64,000 nucleotides of DNA from Clostridium sp. DSM 17811. Its GTDB lineage: Bacteria > Bacillota > Clostridia > Clostridiales > Clostridiaceae. The notes beneath the pieces are model-generated. The model was not told the origin of the DNA. It saw nothing but the letters and a program-made list of their open reading frames with translations, and ran no database searches. Below are positions 28,936-38,055 of the stretch, piece by piece. The translations under genes were made by a program, and so were the position numbers. The stretch lies in the NCBI RefSeq assembly GCF_018861905.1, contig NZ_JAHLDU010000006.1:124001-188000 (forward strand). The letters are read 5' to 3'. How positions within the stretch are numbered: position 1 is the first letter of the stretch; each line of letters starts with the position of its first letter.

Positions 28936-31900
28936 TTACTCTTTAATCTCAAATAAACCATATATTTCATCATCACTTAGCGTTGCGAACCCTTCACCGC
29001 TGGCCATTTCATCTCCCATAAGTTCAGATATAAGTTTTTTCTTTTCTTCTTGAAGTAACAGAATTTTTTCCTCAATTGTCCCTTTGGCTATAATCTTTAT
29101 AACACTCACTACATTTTTTTGTCCTATTCTATGAGCTCTATCAGTAGCTTGTTCTTCCACAGCTGGGTTCCACCAAGGATCAAAATGAATTACTACATCT
29201 GCTGAAGTTAAATTTAGTCCCGTTCCTCCAGCCTTTAAACTTATTAAGAATACGGGATCTTCTCCATCATTAAATGTTTTCACCAAATCCATTCTCTTTT
29301 TAGACGGCACAGAACCATCCAAATAGCTAAAAGTAATTCCCTCTACCCTAAGCCTCTTTTGTATATTCTTAAGTACAGATGTAAATTGAGAAAAAACAAG
29401 TACTTTATGCTGCTCATCTACACACTTATGAAGATGTTCTACAAGAGCTTCTATTTTTGCGCTACCTCCACTATAATCATTTAATAATACAGCTGGATCT
29501 AAACATAATTGTCTTAACTTTGTGATATACGAGAGTATCTCTATTTTGCTATTTTTAAACTCGTCGTTTTTCACCTTGTTTTTAATAAGCTCCATTGCAT
29601 GATTTGCATATGTCTTATAGACTTTTTTCTGCTGATGCTCTAAATTAACCATTAATGTTTTTTCTATTTTATCAGGTAATTCCTTCAAAACATCTTTTTT
29701 TCGTCTTCTTAAAATAAAAGGTTTTATAAGCCTATTTAAGTCCTCTAACACCTCTGGATTTGCCTTAAGTTTCTTATGATATCTTACACTAAACATTTTT
29801 TCATCGTATAAGTATCCTGGCATTATAAAATCAAATATAGACCACAAATCCATAACTGAATTCTCTATTGGCGTACCCGATAGTGCAAATTTTGTCTTTG
29901 CCACTATCTCCTTAATTGCTATCGCATTTTGAGAATGTGGGTTCTTAATATTTTGTGCTTCATCTATTATGCAATAATCGAACTCTAATGGCGCGTAATC
30001 TTCTAAATCCCTTTTTAATAAATTATATGTGGTTATAAATACATCAAATTTTTCTATATTTTTTATTACCTCTACTCTCTCATCCTTAGGTCCACTAATT
30101 GCAGCCACCTTTAATGTAGGTGCAAATTTTTCAAACTCACTTATCCAATTGTATATAAGCGAGGTTGGCGCTACAATTAAACTCTTACTTCCCTTACTTG
30201 ATAATATAAAAGTAATCGCTTGAATAGTTTTACCAAGGCCCATTTCATCTCCGAGTATTCCACCAAATCCTAAATAATCTAATGTTTTAAACCAATTGTA
30301 CCCAATCTTTTGGTATTTTCTTAATGTACCTTTTAAATCATCTGGCTCTTTGAAACTTAGTTTTTCAATATTCTTAAGTTTGTCATGTACCTCTTCTAGC
30401 TCTTTTTTACCTTTTATATATCTAATATTATTATCTTCTAAATAACTATCTAAAAAGACACCTTTACCTTTTGATATTTCAATATGATTGTCAAAGCTAT
30501 TAGGTGGCGTAATAACATCTAAAAGCTTTAAAAATTTATTAAGTTCTAATTCCTCCAAATCAAGATACTCACCATTTTTGAGTTTATAATACTTAATGTT
30601 ATTTCTAAATGCACGTAATATATTAGTAGTTTCTTTTGGCTCTATATCGCCTATTTTAAAATCCATTTCGAAGTAGTTATACTTCCCACTTTTAATATTT
30701 CCACTTATCGCTTTAGTCCCTAATGATTTTATACCCTTAAAATTTTGAGAATAATATACTTCACCTATTTCTTGAAGTACACCTATATCACTCTTGAAAA
30801 ATTTGAATATATAGTCTTCTCCTTTTAAGAAATAAAATCTTTTCTTAATTTCCTCAAATCCCAAGTTCTTTAAAACAGTTATAACCTGAGCCTCTTTTTT
30901 AGAATCCCTGTATATTATCTTTTCATCACAATCCTCAAAAATATTAAACTCAAATGTTCCATACTTAACCCTTAATGTTAGGGTAATATCTTTTCCTACC
31001 TGATCAAAATAGAAACTAATTTGACATTTGGCCATTATTATTTTATCTTTAATAGCTTTCGATAAAACAACACTAGGTGATAAAGAATTTAGATTTGGAA
31101 TTAACCGTCTTAATATTGTCTCTTCCTGAGCACTCTCCATAGTTACAACCTTTGCCTCATTAAAAATTTGTAGATATGGATTTATTTTATAACAAAATTC
31201 ATAATCTGGAAGATATATAATGCTTCCATACAAAAAAACATCATTTTTGGATCCTAAAGGAACTGGCATTCCACTTGATGACTTTAGTACATAAGTATCT
31301 TTAATTAATTTTAAATCAAAATCTAATGGTGGAGATTCATATAAAATTTCTGTATCAACAGGTCTATAAAAAAAACCATCATTTAAATAAACCCTATGTT
31401 TAGTTATAACTTCAAAAAATTCTCTTGTTAAATACTGAGGTATTTTTATGTTTTTTCCATCTACATATCTTTCTTCATTTCTACGTGCACTTCTTTGTTC
31501 ACCCTCTATAGTCTTTAACATTTCAATAAAATCAATAAGCCTTTTATCCTTAGTACTTAATTTTTGATTTTTAACATTAAAGGTGAAATTTTTACTATAG
31601 CTTATAGGAATATTATTATAACATGCTAATATAAAGTGATTAACGTCCTTTAAAACATAAAGATTACTTGAAGTCATAGAACTTAACCCTATCTTAAATT
31701 CCGCGGTAAGGTCGCCTGTCCACTGATTTTTATTTATATATACTTCTATTTTAGTCTCATCCTTTTGTTTTTCATCCCCTAAAAGCATAGATAATATATT
31801 ACTTTTACTCTTATATATACTTGGTTTCTCTACATCATCTTCTCTTAAAAGAGGGTGCCTTGATAAATCATCTAATGCTTTATAAAATGTTGCAACCAAA

Positions 31901-32187
31901 TGTTTACAACAATAATTTTCTTTTTTAAACTCATTATTTTCAAAATCAGCGCAGCTACAGAAAGTAGAAAATATACTTCTTCGGCCTGCATCCATTTCGA
32001 TTTTTGTGTGATATTCATTAAAAAGTTTCTCTGAAATCACATTACCATCGATACATATTAGTTTATCTTCGTTTGTAATATCTATCGAAGAAACTAAATC
32101 ATTACTAAGGACCCTTTGCCCTTTAGATCCATTTTTACCACTTGTTCCTTCATTGAATATTTGTAAAATCATATCTTCATTCAACAT
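28936..32187 (-). CDS. SWIM zinc finger plus SNF2-family ATPase/helicase
   Basis: A 1083-residue protein. The N-terminus has a SWIM finger (CSCADF then CCKH, about residues 57-84). A middle region (about 150-600) corresponds to the bacterial SNF2-associated domain. The C-terminal Snf2 motor has motif I DEMGLGKTIQ, motif II DEAQ, ALSGTPIEN, FLISLKAGGTGLNLT and QATDRAHRIGQ. Bacterial members of this class are thought to act on transcribing RNA polymerase or DNA-protein complexes (RapA-like), but a specific role is not known. No restriction or methylation genes accompany it, so I do not read it as a defence gene. Confidence 0.93.
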   Translation of the reverse strand: MLNEDMILQIFNEGTSGKNGSKGQRVLSNDLVSSIDITNEDKLICIDGNVISEKLFNEYHTKIEMDAGRRSIFSTFCSCADFENNEFKKENYCCKHLVATFYKALDDLSRHPLLREDDVEKPSIYKSKSNILSMLLGDEKQKDETKIEVYINKNQWTGDLTAEFKIGLSSMTSSNLYVLKDVNHFILACYNNIPISYSKNFTFNVKNQKLSTKDKRLIDFIEMLKTIEGEQRSARRNEERYVDGKNIKIPQYLTREFFEVITKHRVYLNDGFFYRPVDTEILYESPPLDFDLKLIKDTYVLKSSSGMPVPLGSKNDVFLYGSIIYLPDYEFCYKINPYLQIFNEAKVVTMESAQEETILRRLIPNLNSLSPSVVLSKAIKDKIIMAKCQISFYFDQVGKDITLTLRVKYGTFEFNIFEDCDEKIIYRDSKKEAQVITVLKNLGFEEIKKRFYFLKGEDYIFKFFKSDIGVLQEIGEVYYSQNFKGIKSLGTKAISGNIKSGKYNYFEMDFKIGDIEPKETTNILRAFRNNIKYYKLKNGEYLDLEELELNKFLKLLDVITPPNSFDNHIEISKGKGVFLDSYLEDNNIRYIKGKKELEEVHDKLKNIEKLSFKEPDDLKGTLRKYQKIGYNWFKTLDYLGFGGILGDEMGLGKTIQAITFILSSKGSKSLIVAPTSLIYNWISEFEKFAPTLKVAAISGPKDERVEVIKNIEKFDVFITTYNLLKRDLEDYAPLEFDYCIIDEAQNIKNPHSQNAIAIKEIVAKTKFALSGTPIENSVMDLWSIFDFIMPGYLYDEKMFSVRYHKKLKANPEVLEDLNRLIKPFILRRRKKDVLKELPDKIEKTLMVNLEHQQKKVYKTYANHAMELIKNKVKNDEFKNSKIEILSYITKLRQLCLDPAVLLNDYSGGSAKIEALVEHLHKCVDEQHKVLVFSQFTSVLKNIQKRLRVEGITFSYLDGSVPSKKRMDLVKTFNDGEDPVFLISLKAGGTGLNLTSADVVIHFDPWWNPAVEEQATDRAHRIGQKNVVSVIKIIAKGTIEEKILLLQEEKKKLISELMGDEMASGEGFATLSDDEIYGLFEIKE

Positions 32188-32240
32188 ATTTTCTCCCTAA
32201 ATAAATTTTATAATCCTCTAATTATACCATAAATTCGAAA

Positions 32241-32268
32241 AGAACATAAAATCTTCATTCTATGTTCT
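32241..32268. terminator. terminator after the M16C peptidase
   Basis: AAAAGAACATA / TATGTTCTTTT stem; on the minus strand it ends in TTTT after the peptidase stop. Confidence 0.65.
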
Positions 32269-32279
32269 TTTCTAAAGGA

Positions 32280-35200
32280 CTACTTAGTTTTTTTAATAGG
32301 AACTATGATTTTATCAAATAAGTTTTTATTACTATTTATTTTAGTTTCACTTCCTACAACGCAATGTAAATCCTGTTTTATTACTACATCTAGAAGACCA
32401 GCTAAATCTCTTATATCGCTGGCCGTCGTTGCTAAAACCTCGTCGCGTATTTTTTGAATGTCCTTTTGAGTAGTTCCTGAGAAATACATATTATCACCTA
32501 ATATGCCTTTAGCATAAGGGCCTTTCAAATAATCCATATTTCCTATAGTTCCTATTATATAATTAGTCATTTCCTTATCATCTGCATTAAATTCTTTTAA
32601 AAATTTTACTACCCCATCAAAAGTATCTAATGTCTCCTTCAAGTTTGGGTCACGATAAGAATAAAACAATACCTCATCTTTCGTAAAATTAATGGAGCCA
32701 CCATAAGCACCACCTTTTACTCTAAGTTCCTTCCATAAATAATCACTATTTAAAATATTTTCAAGAACCTTCATATGTCCATTATAAGTGTACCCTGATT
32801 TTGTAAAATCTCCAGCCTTAACCACATATTGAACTTGAGATGGAATTACAAAGGCTTCGTTTTTATTTGAAAAATCAAATTTGTAGATTTGCTTAGTAAA
32901 TTTCTTATCCTTAATTGTTTCTTTAAATTTATTAAAATTACAAATGAATTTTTCATAATTCTTCTCGTCTCCTGTGTAACTTACAACTAATCCTTTCTTA
33001 TTAAATACAATATTACTAACATCACTTAAATTTGTTGTCATTTCATCAAACCGTGATTCATAGTTATCATCTAAATCACAAATAAAATCATAATATGGAA
33101 TACTATTCAAATCTTTATATTTACCACTATTAGATAAATAAGACAATGTACGATTTATTGCCAGAGTGTTTCCTTGATTAACAAACATCGACTCATAATT
33201 TACTCTCAATGTTTTAATTAAAGCTTTCATACGTGGTTTATCGTTAAACACACTATGATTCATTATCTCACTTAAAAGATCCAAAGCTTCTGGCAATGTA
33301 CTATTAAGCGAGTTTGCGCAAATACTAATTTTTGGGACATATTCATCACTATTAGTATTACTCTTAAATGATGTTGAATTAAAGACCATGCCACCAGTAT
33401 ACTTCATCATTCTATTTGATATCTGCATAGGATTGTATTTTTGTGTATTAACATTTCCTAAAATACTAGCGAGTAATTTTAAATATAACACCTTATTTTG
33501 AGGCACATTTGAGCTATCAAAATATAAATTATAATAAGTTATGCCATTAGTAAACATTGGATGGCTTAATACTTTTGTACCTTGCTCTATTTTTTCTATC
33601 ATTGGAATTTCTTCTTCTTTTAGTTTTATATCTTTGCGGGTCAGCGTTGGTAGTTTTGATAAATTTTCTTTTGAATCCGCTGTCCCCTGCCACTTTTTTA
33701 ATTCCTCTGTATCTTTTTTAATTGATGTCAATTGGTTTTGTGATAGTGATTTTTTGTAGACAGCTAACTTCTTCTTTAGTGCTTCTTCTTTGATCTCATT
33801 TAATCCATTTGATGGCTTTAACACAACCAATGAATTATGTTCATTATCTAATAAATATTTTTGTACTAGTTTTTCAAAATACTTATCTGATAATTGGGTT
33901 TTTATTCTTTTTAGAGAAGGTGTAATTTCCAAATACTCTGTTGGATTAATATCATAATTCCAGGAATTTAAAGCAGTTAACATGTAATTCATTCCTCTAT
34001 TTGCATCTGAATTTTGAGTGCGCAAACTTAATTCTAAAGCACTTAATACCGAATTTACAGTTTCTTTATCAAACCCCTCTTTCACAACTTGCTTTAATGC
34101 ATCATCCACTAAATTTTCAAATTGATGCTTTTGTGATTCGTTTGCATTAGTGGCAATTATGCTGAAAGTTGGTTGCAGTGTTGATGGATTAAAACTTGCA
34201 TAAACATTTGTTCCAATGCCGTTATCGTGCAGTGTTTTCCTAAGAGAGGATGATTTAGTATTTAAAAGTATTTCTTGCAGTATTTGAAATCCTAAGATAT
34301 CCTGTGCACTCGGGGTTTTGTCAATCACATAGTTAGCTGATAAATAAGTCATATTTGATGTACTTGCAGTCTTCGCCACTGGATATAATGCTGTTTTTTC
34401 AACTTTTTTTTCATATTTATTTTCTAATTTAATTTTACTATCTACATTTACCATTTTTGCTTTACTAAGATACTTATCATTCATAAATTTTAATGAATTA
34501 TAAATATCCAATTTTCCGTATAAATATATAGAGCTGTTTGATGGAACATAATATTTTTTATAAGTCTTTATAAATTTTTCATAAGTTAAATCAGGTATAT
34601 TATCCGGATTACCACCTGATTCAAATTTATATGAATTATGATTAAAAAGCGATTGATTAATAGTATTTGATAATAATACCTGTGGTGAAGAATAACTACC
34701 TTTCATCTCATTATATACAATTCCATTATAATTTAAATCACCAGTCTTGCTATTAACCTCATAATGCCATCCTTCTTGTTTAAGTATTTTAGGATCCTTA
34801 GTTATATTAGGAGAAAACACTGCATCTAGATATACACTCATTAAATTATTAAAATCTTTTTCATTCTTACTAGCTACTGGATACATTGTAAAATCCGTAC
34901 CTGTAAAAGCATTTAAAAATGTGCTTAGTGATTGTTTAGTCATAATTAAAAATGGATCTTTAACGGGATAATCCTTTGAACCACATAAAACCGAATGTTC
35001 AATAATGTGATTAACACCAGTATTATCATTAACTGGTGTTCTAAAGCTTATGGAGAATACCTTATTTTCATCTTCATTTTGTAAATAAATTAATTTAGCT
35101 CCACTTTTATTATGCTTAAATATCATAGATGTAGACTGTATATCTGAAAGCCATTTTTTTGATTCAAGAGTAAACCCTGATATATTATCACCGACTTCGA

Positions 35201-35417
35201 TTTCTCTCTTCTCACTAATAATAGGCTTAGTATTACCAATCTTTAACTGTGGCCCCAGTGCATCTTGTACAATTTGTGCTCCTAATGCGGTTTGTGCTCC
35301 TGGCATGACTTGTGCAAATCGAGCGCCATGTATCCCTAGAACATTACTAAATATATTGATAAATAATGCTGTTGCAAGCAATATAGATACTTTTTTCGTA
35401 AATTTTTTTATTCTCAA
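32280..35417 (-). CDS. secreted M16C (insulinase/PreP-like) zinc metallopeptidase
   Basis: A large peptidase of about 1045 residues. The N-terminus is basic then hydrophobic (KKVSILLATALFINIFSN), a likely signal peptide or anchor. The inverted zinc motif HIIEH lies near residue 140 in HIIEHSVLCGSKDYPVKDPF, followed by the typical LNAFTGTDFTMYPV. The four-domain M16C length fits presequence-protease homologues, but these are normally cytoplasmic and lack this leader, so surface or spore-stage use is possible. The start is taken as TTG at 35417, with GGGGG six bases upstream; an upstream in-frame TTG (35432) would include that ribosome site. Confidence 0.88.
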   Translation of the reverse strand: MRIKKFTKKVSILLATALFINIFSNVLGIHGARFAQVMPGAQTALGAQIVQDALGPQLKIGNTKPIISEKREIEVGDNISGFTLESKKWLSDIQSTSMIFKHNKSGAKLIYLQNEDENKVFSISFRTPVNDNTGVNHIIEHSVLCGSKDYPVKDPFLIMTKQSLSTFLNAFTGTDFTMYPVASKNEKDFNNLMSVYLDAVFSPNITKDPKILKQEGWHYEVNSKTGDLNYNGIVYNEMKGSYSSPQVLLSNTINQSLFNHNSYKFESGGNPDNIPDLTYEKFIKTYKKYYVPSNSSIYLYGKLDIYNSLKFMNDKYLSKAKMVNVDSKIKLENKYEKKVEKTALYPVAKTASTSNMTYLSANYVIDKTPSAQDILGFQILQEILLNTKSSSLRKTLHDNGIGTNVYASFNPSTLQPTFSIIATNANESQKHQFENLVDDALKQVVKEGFDKETVNSVLSALELSLRTQNSDANRGMNYMLTALNSWNYDINPTEYLEITPSLKRIKTQLSDKYFEKLVQKYLLDNEHNSLVVLKPSNGLNEIKEEALKKKLAVYKKSLSQNQLTSIKKDTEELKKWQGTADSKENLSKLPTLTRKDIKLKEEEIPMIEKIEQGTKVLSHPMFTNGITYYNLYFDSSNVPQNKVLYLKLLASILGNVNTQKYNPMQISNRMMKYTGGMVFNSTSFKSNTNSDEYVPKISICANSLNSTLPEALDLLSEIMNHSVFNDKPRMKALIKTLRVNYESMFVNQGNTLAINRTLSYLSNSGKYKDLNSIPYYDFICDLDDNYESRFDEMTTNLSDVSNIVFNKKGLVVSYTGDEKNYEKFICNFNKFKETIKDKKFTKQIYKFDFSNKNEAFVIPSQVQYVVKAGDFTKSGYTYNGHMKVLENILNSDYLWKELRVKGGAYGGSINFTKDEVLFYSYRDPNLKETLDTFDGVVKFLKEFNADDKEMTNYIIGTIGNMDYLKGPYAKGILGDNMYFSGTTQKDIQKIRDEVLATTASDIRDLAGLLDVVIKQDLHCVVGSETKINSNKNLFDKIIVPIKKTK

Positions 35418-35594
35418 TTTGTTCCCCCTCAAATATAAAATTTTAATAAAACGATTCTAATGTTATAAATAGTATGTTTTATTTGTATTTTTATATTCGA
35501 GACAATAATTAGTATATATACTATATTATTGATATTGATAGGTTTTTTTGATTTGTTTTTATAGATATTTTTTCGAATAATTTTATAGAACAAA

Positions 35595-35628
35595 AAAATC
35601 TAGCAGCTCTTAACATCTGCTAGATTTT
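35595..35628. terminator. terminator after the lysozyme-like gene
   Basis: AAAATCTAGCAG / CTGCTAGATTTT, 12-bp perfect stem with U run. Confidence 0.82.
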
Positions 35629-35664
35629 CTTATATTTTTACTCACTCAAAACTTATTAAGTAAA

Positions 35665-36582
35665 TTATGCATTTAACATATTAAGCATATCCTGCTTTTC
35701 TCTTGTAAATCTATTGTATACACTTTGCTTTACAGCTTGTGAACTATCTCTAAAATAAACATCAACCTTTTGGCGCTCGTTATATAAATCATTTATAATA
35801 TTCTTATCACTATTTTTCAAATTAAGTTTTGAGAACACTGATAAAGTACCTGTAACACCATGTTGAACCACTGTAGACAGTAGACTTTCTTTTAAAGCAT
35901 CACTTTTCTTGCTTATATCAAAACCATACTTTTGCTTTAATTCTGATGCTGCTACATCGTAATAATTTCCTTTTATACTGTTTTGCTGCAATTTTAAAAA
36001 TTTATCTTTATTACATAATGCAATACTTGTCCATGTTTCATCAAAGTTCTTCCCAAATTCGTTACCATCTTTGGCTTTTGCTTCTGTTAACCTCGAATAA
36101 ATCTCTTTATCTTTTATTTTTAGTGAACTTATAAATGAATCTAAAGAACCAGTCTTCGATGAAAATTGCCATGCTCCATAAGATTTCCCACCATAATCAC
36201 CTAATGTATTGCTTATTGCTGCTGGATTAAGATTAGATTCATATTTAGCCGATGTAAGCCCCAATCCATTAGAATTATTATCATTTGGTAATGATTTGGA
36301 GGCATCTCTCATTTTAGCATTAAAATCACTCAGTGAATTTAATGAATCATCAACGTTGTAAGAATTTTGATTTGATATAGCACTAGACATTAGTTGTGTC
36401 ATCATCGAAGTTCCCGAACTATCCATCATTTGAATAAGCATTGTTTGAAACATAATTTTCTGATTCTCTATTTCCTTATTAATACTACTTGTGCTTGTAT
36501 CCGAACTTATAATATTGGTTTTCGTTTGTGCTTTATATTGGTTCAACATCCTATTAAAAATAATATCCGAAGATAATGCCAT
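35665..36582 (-). CDS. putative lysozyme-like cell-wall protein
   Basis: About 305 residues. The N-terminal part (1-110) is Ser/Met/Asn-rich and helical, like the leader regions of clostridial SLT or FlgJ-like proteins. The C-terminal part (about 120-305) contains DYGGKSYGAWQFSSKTGS, close to the SYGxxQFSSxTGS segment of phage-tail or Vgr-associated lysozyme-like domains, followed by a helical Trp/Tyr-containing region. There is no signal peptide. A peptidoglycan-cleaving or wall-binding role is inferred; catalytic residues are not certain. ATG at 36582 is chosen over an in-frame GTG at 36591 because GGGTGA lies suitably upstream. Confidence 0.7.
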   Translation of the reverse strand: MALSSDIIFNRMLNQYKAQTKTNIISSDTSTSSINKEIENQKIMFQTMLIQMMDSSGTSMMTQLMSSAISNQNSYNVDDSLNSLSDFNAKMRDASKSLPNDNNSNGLGLTSAKYESNLNPAAISNTLGDYGGKSYGAWQFSSKTGSLDSFISSLKIKDKEIYSRLTEAKAKDGNEFGKNFDETWTSIALCNKDKFLKLQQNSIKGNYYDVAASELKQKYGFDISKKSDALKESLLSTVVQHGVTGTLSVFSKLNLKNSDKNIINDLYNERQKVDVYFRDSSQAVKQSVYNRFTREKQDMLNMLNA

Positions 36583-36694
36583 GACTATCACCCATTTTAA
36601 ATAAATTTTTTCTATATGTTTATTATCGTATACTTTAAATTAAACTTTATTCTTACAATTAAATATTTTAGAATAATAATATAAATTCTTTAAT

Positions 36695-37087
36695 CTAACT
36701 CCATTCTTTTAAAATATTTTCCACCTTAATATCGAACAAAATTCTAGAGCATGTCCCGCTTAATTTTAATTTTAAAAAATACTCATATTCTTCAAATTGT
36801 AACCCCATTTTTTCTTTGATTCTATTATTTAGAATATCATGAGTATAATCCAACTCTTCATAAGGAATATTATCTATAAGAAAAATCTCCAATTCTTCTC
36901 CCGCAACACCTTTGCTTTTAAAATTATTAGCCATCTTATTAATCATGAACCACTTTTTTATGTTTTCGTATTCATTAATCATTTTTTCTAATGACATATT
37001 ATATATAGCTTCTTCTAAAAATGGCACCTCGTTAAGACAATTTACATTCATTACATTTTCTTCTACATCTCCAACAAAATAAAACAT
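36695..37087 (-). CDS. hypothetical protein, about 130 residues
   Basis: I do not recognise this family. The product is soluble, acidic and mostly helical by composition, with four Cys-poor segments and a conserved-looking LNEVPFLEEAIYNMSLEKMI near the N-terminus. The ATG at 37087 has GGAGG nine bases upstream; an in-frame TTG at 37105 contains that site and is rejected as a start. It is isolated, with 280 bases of non-coding sequence to the divergent NUDIX gene. Codon use matches neighbours. Confidence 0.72.
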   Translation of the reverse strand: MFYFVGDVEENVMNVNCLNEVPFLEEAIYNMSLEKMINEYENIKKWFMINKMANNFKSKGVAGEELEIFLIDNIPYEELDYTHDILNNRIKEKMGLQFEEYEYFLKLKLSGTCSRILFDIKVENILKEWS

Positions 37088-37368
37088 ATTATTTTCCCTC
37101 CACAACTTTTATATATACTTTTATATTATTCATTATAATTTTATTTTCCGTAAACATTATAACAAATGTCCATTTTATTTTCTATTAATTATTAAAGCCA
37201 TTAAATAAACAATTTCACTTTTATAACATCATTTCTCATTTTTGTTCCATTGTTATTTCCATTTTAAAGTGCTACTATTAATTTATGTATACATATGAAT
37301 AAGAACTTAACATTAATAAAATCTATAGATACTTATTCATAAAATAAAACATGATAGGATATGAAATA

Positions 37369-37947
37369 ATGAGTATGAAAAATATTACAACACTAGCAGA
37401 TACACAATATTTAAAACTCTACGATGCAGAATATATTAACAAAAATGGAGAATGCAAAAATTGGTCAATAGCTTCTAGAAAAAACATAGATACATTAAAA
37501 AATATCTATTTTAATAAAGCAAAGTGCGCTATAGACGCCGTAATAATAATAGCAACTCACACCGTTGAAAATAAATTAGTAATTATAAAACAATTTAGAG
37601 TCCCTCTTAATGATTATGTTTATGAAATTCCCGCTGGGCTTATTGATCCTGGTGAGGATTTTAAAACTACTGTTGCTCGAGAACTAAAGGAAGAAACTGG
37701 ACTTGATTTGATCCAAATTGATTATTCTAAAACAAAATCACAGGCTTACATTTCAACTGGTATGACAGATGAATCCGCTGCACTCGTGTATTGTACTTGC
37801 CAAGGTAAAGTATCAAAAGATTATCTAGAACCTGATGAAGATATTGAAGTTGTGCTTTTATCCAAGGCAGAAGCTAAAATTTTAATTGATTCTGATAAGA
37901 AAATAGACATTAAGGCTTTTCTTTCAATACAAAACTTTATCGCTTAG
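37369..37947 (+). CDS. nudF: NUDIX hydrolase, ADP-ribose pyrophosphatase-like
   Basis: A 192-residue NUDIX protein. The box matches exactly: G-x5-E-x7-REL-x-EE-x-GL within the segment starting GLIDPGED (about residues 90-112). The preceding KQFRVPLNDYVYEIPAGLID is the ADP-ribose pyrophosphatase pattern. It probably splits ADP-ribose to AMP and ribose 5-phosphate, recycling NAD breakdown products. ATG at 37369 is chosen because AGGA lies nine bases upstream; the ATG at 37351 has no ribosome site. Confidence 0.88.
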   Translation: MSMKNITTLADTQYLKLYDAEYINKNGECKNWSIASRKNIDTLKNIYFNKAKCAIDAVIIIATHTVENKLVIIKQFRVPLNDYVYEIPAGLIDPGEDFKTTVARELKEETGLDLIQIDYSKTKSQAYISTGMTDESAALVYCTCQGKVSKDYLEPDEDIEVVLLSKAEAKILIDSDKKIDIKAFLSIQNFIA

Positions 37948-38012
37948 TTGGATCTAAAGTACAATTTATTCTTTCCTCGTGAAGTGTTTATAAAGCTTTA
38001 TATTTATAATAA

Positions 38013-38053
38013 AACAAATCCACCAGAACATTATTTATTCTGATGGATTTGTT
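38013..38053. terminator. bidirectional terminator between nudF and hydA
   Basis: AACAAATCC-A-CCAGAA / TTCTG-A-TGGATTTGTT followed by TTTTT. Confidence 0.8.
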
Positions 38054-38055
38054 TT

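Noticed and set aside
28936-32187. SNF2-SWIM ATPase as part of a defence system
   Set aside because: Neighbours are a TPR protein and a peptidase; no methylase, nuclease or DISARM/BREX partner, and such SNF2 genes are common housekeeping genes in clostridia.
35665-36582. Prophage remnant suggested by the phage-tail-lysozyme-like segment
   Set aside because: No capsid, portal, tail or integrase genes nearby; one domain is not enough to call a prophage.
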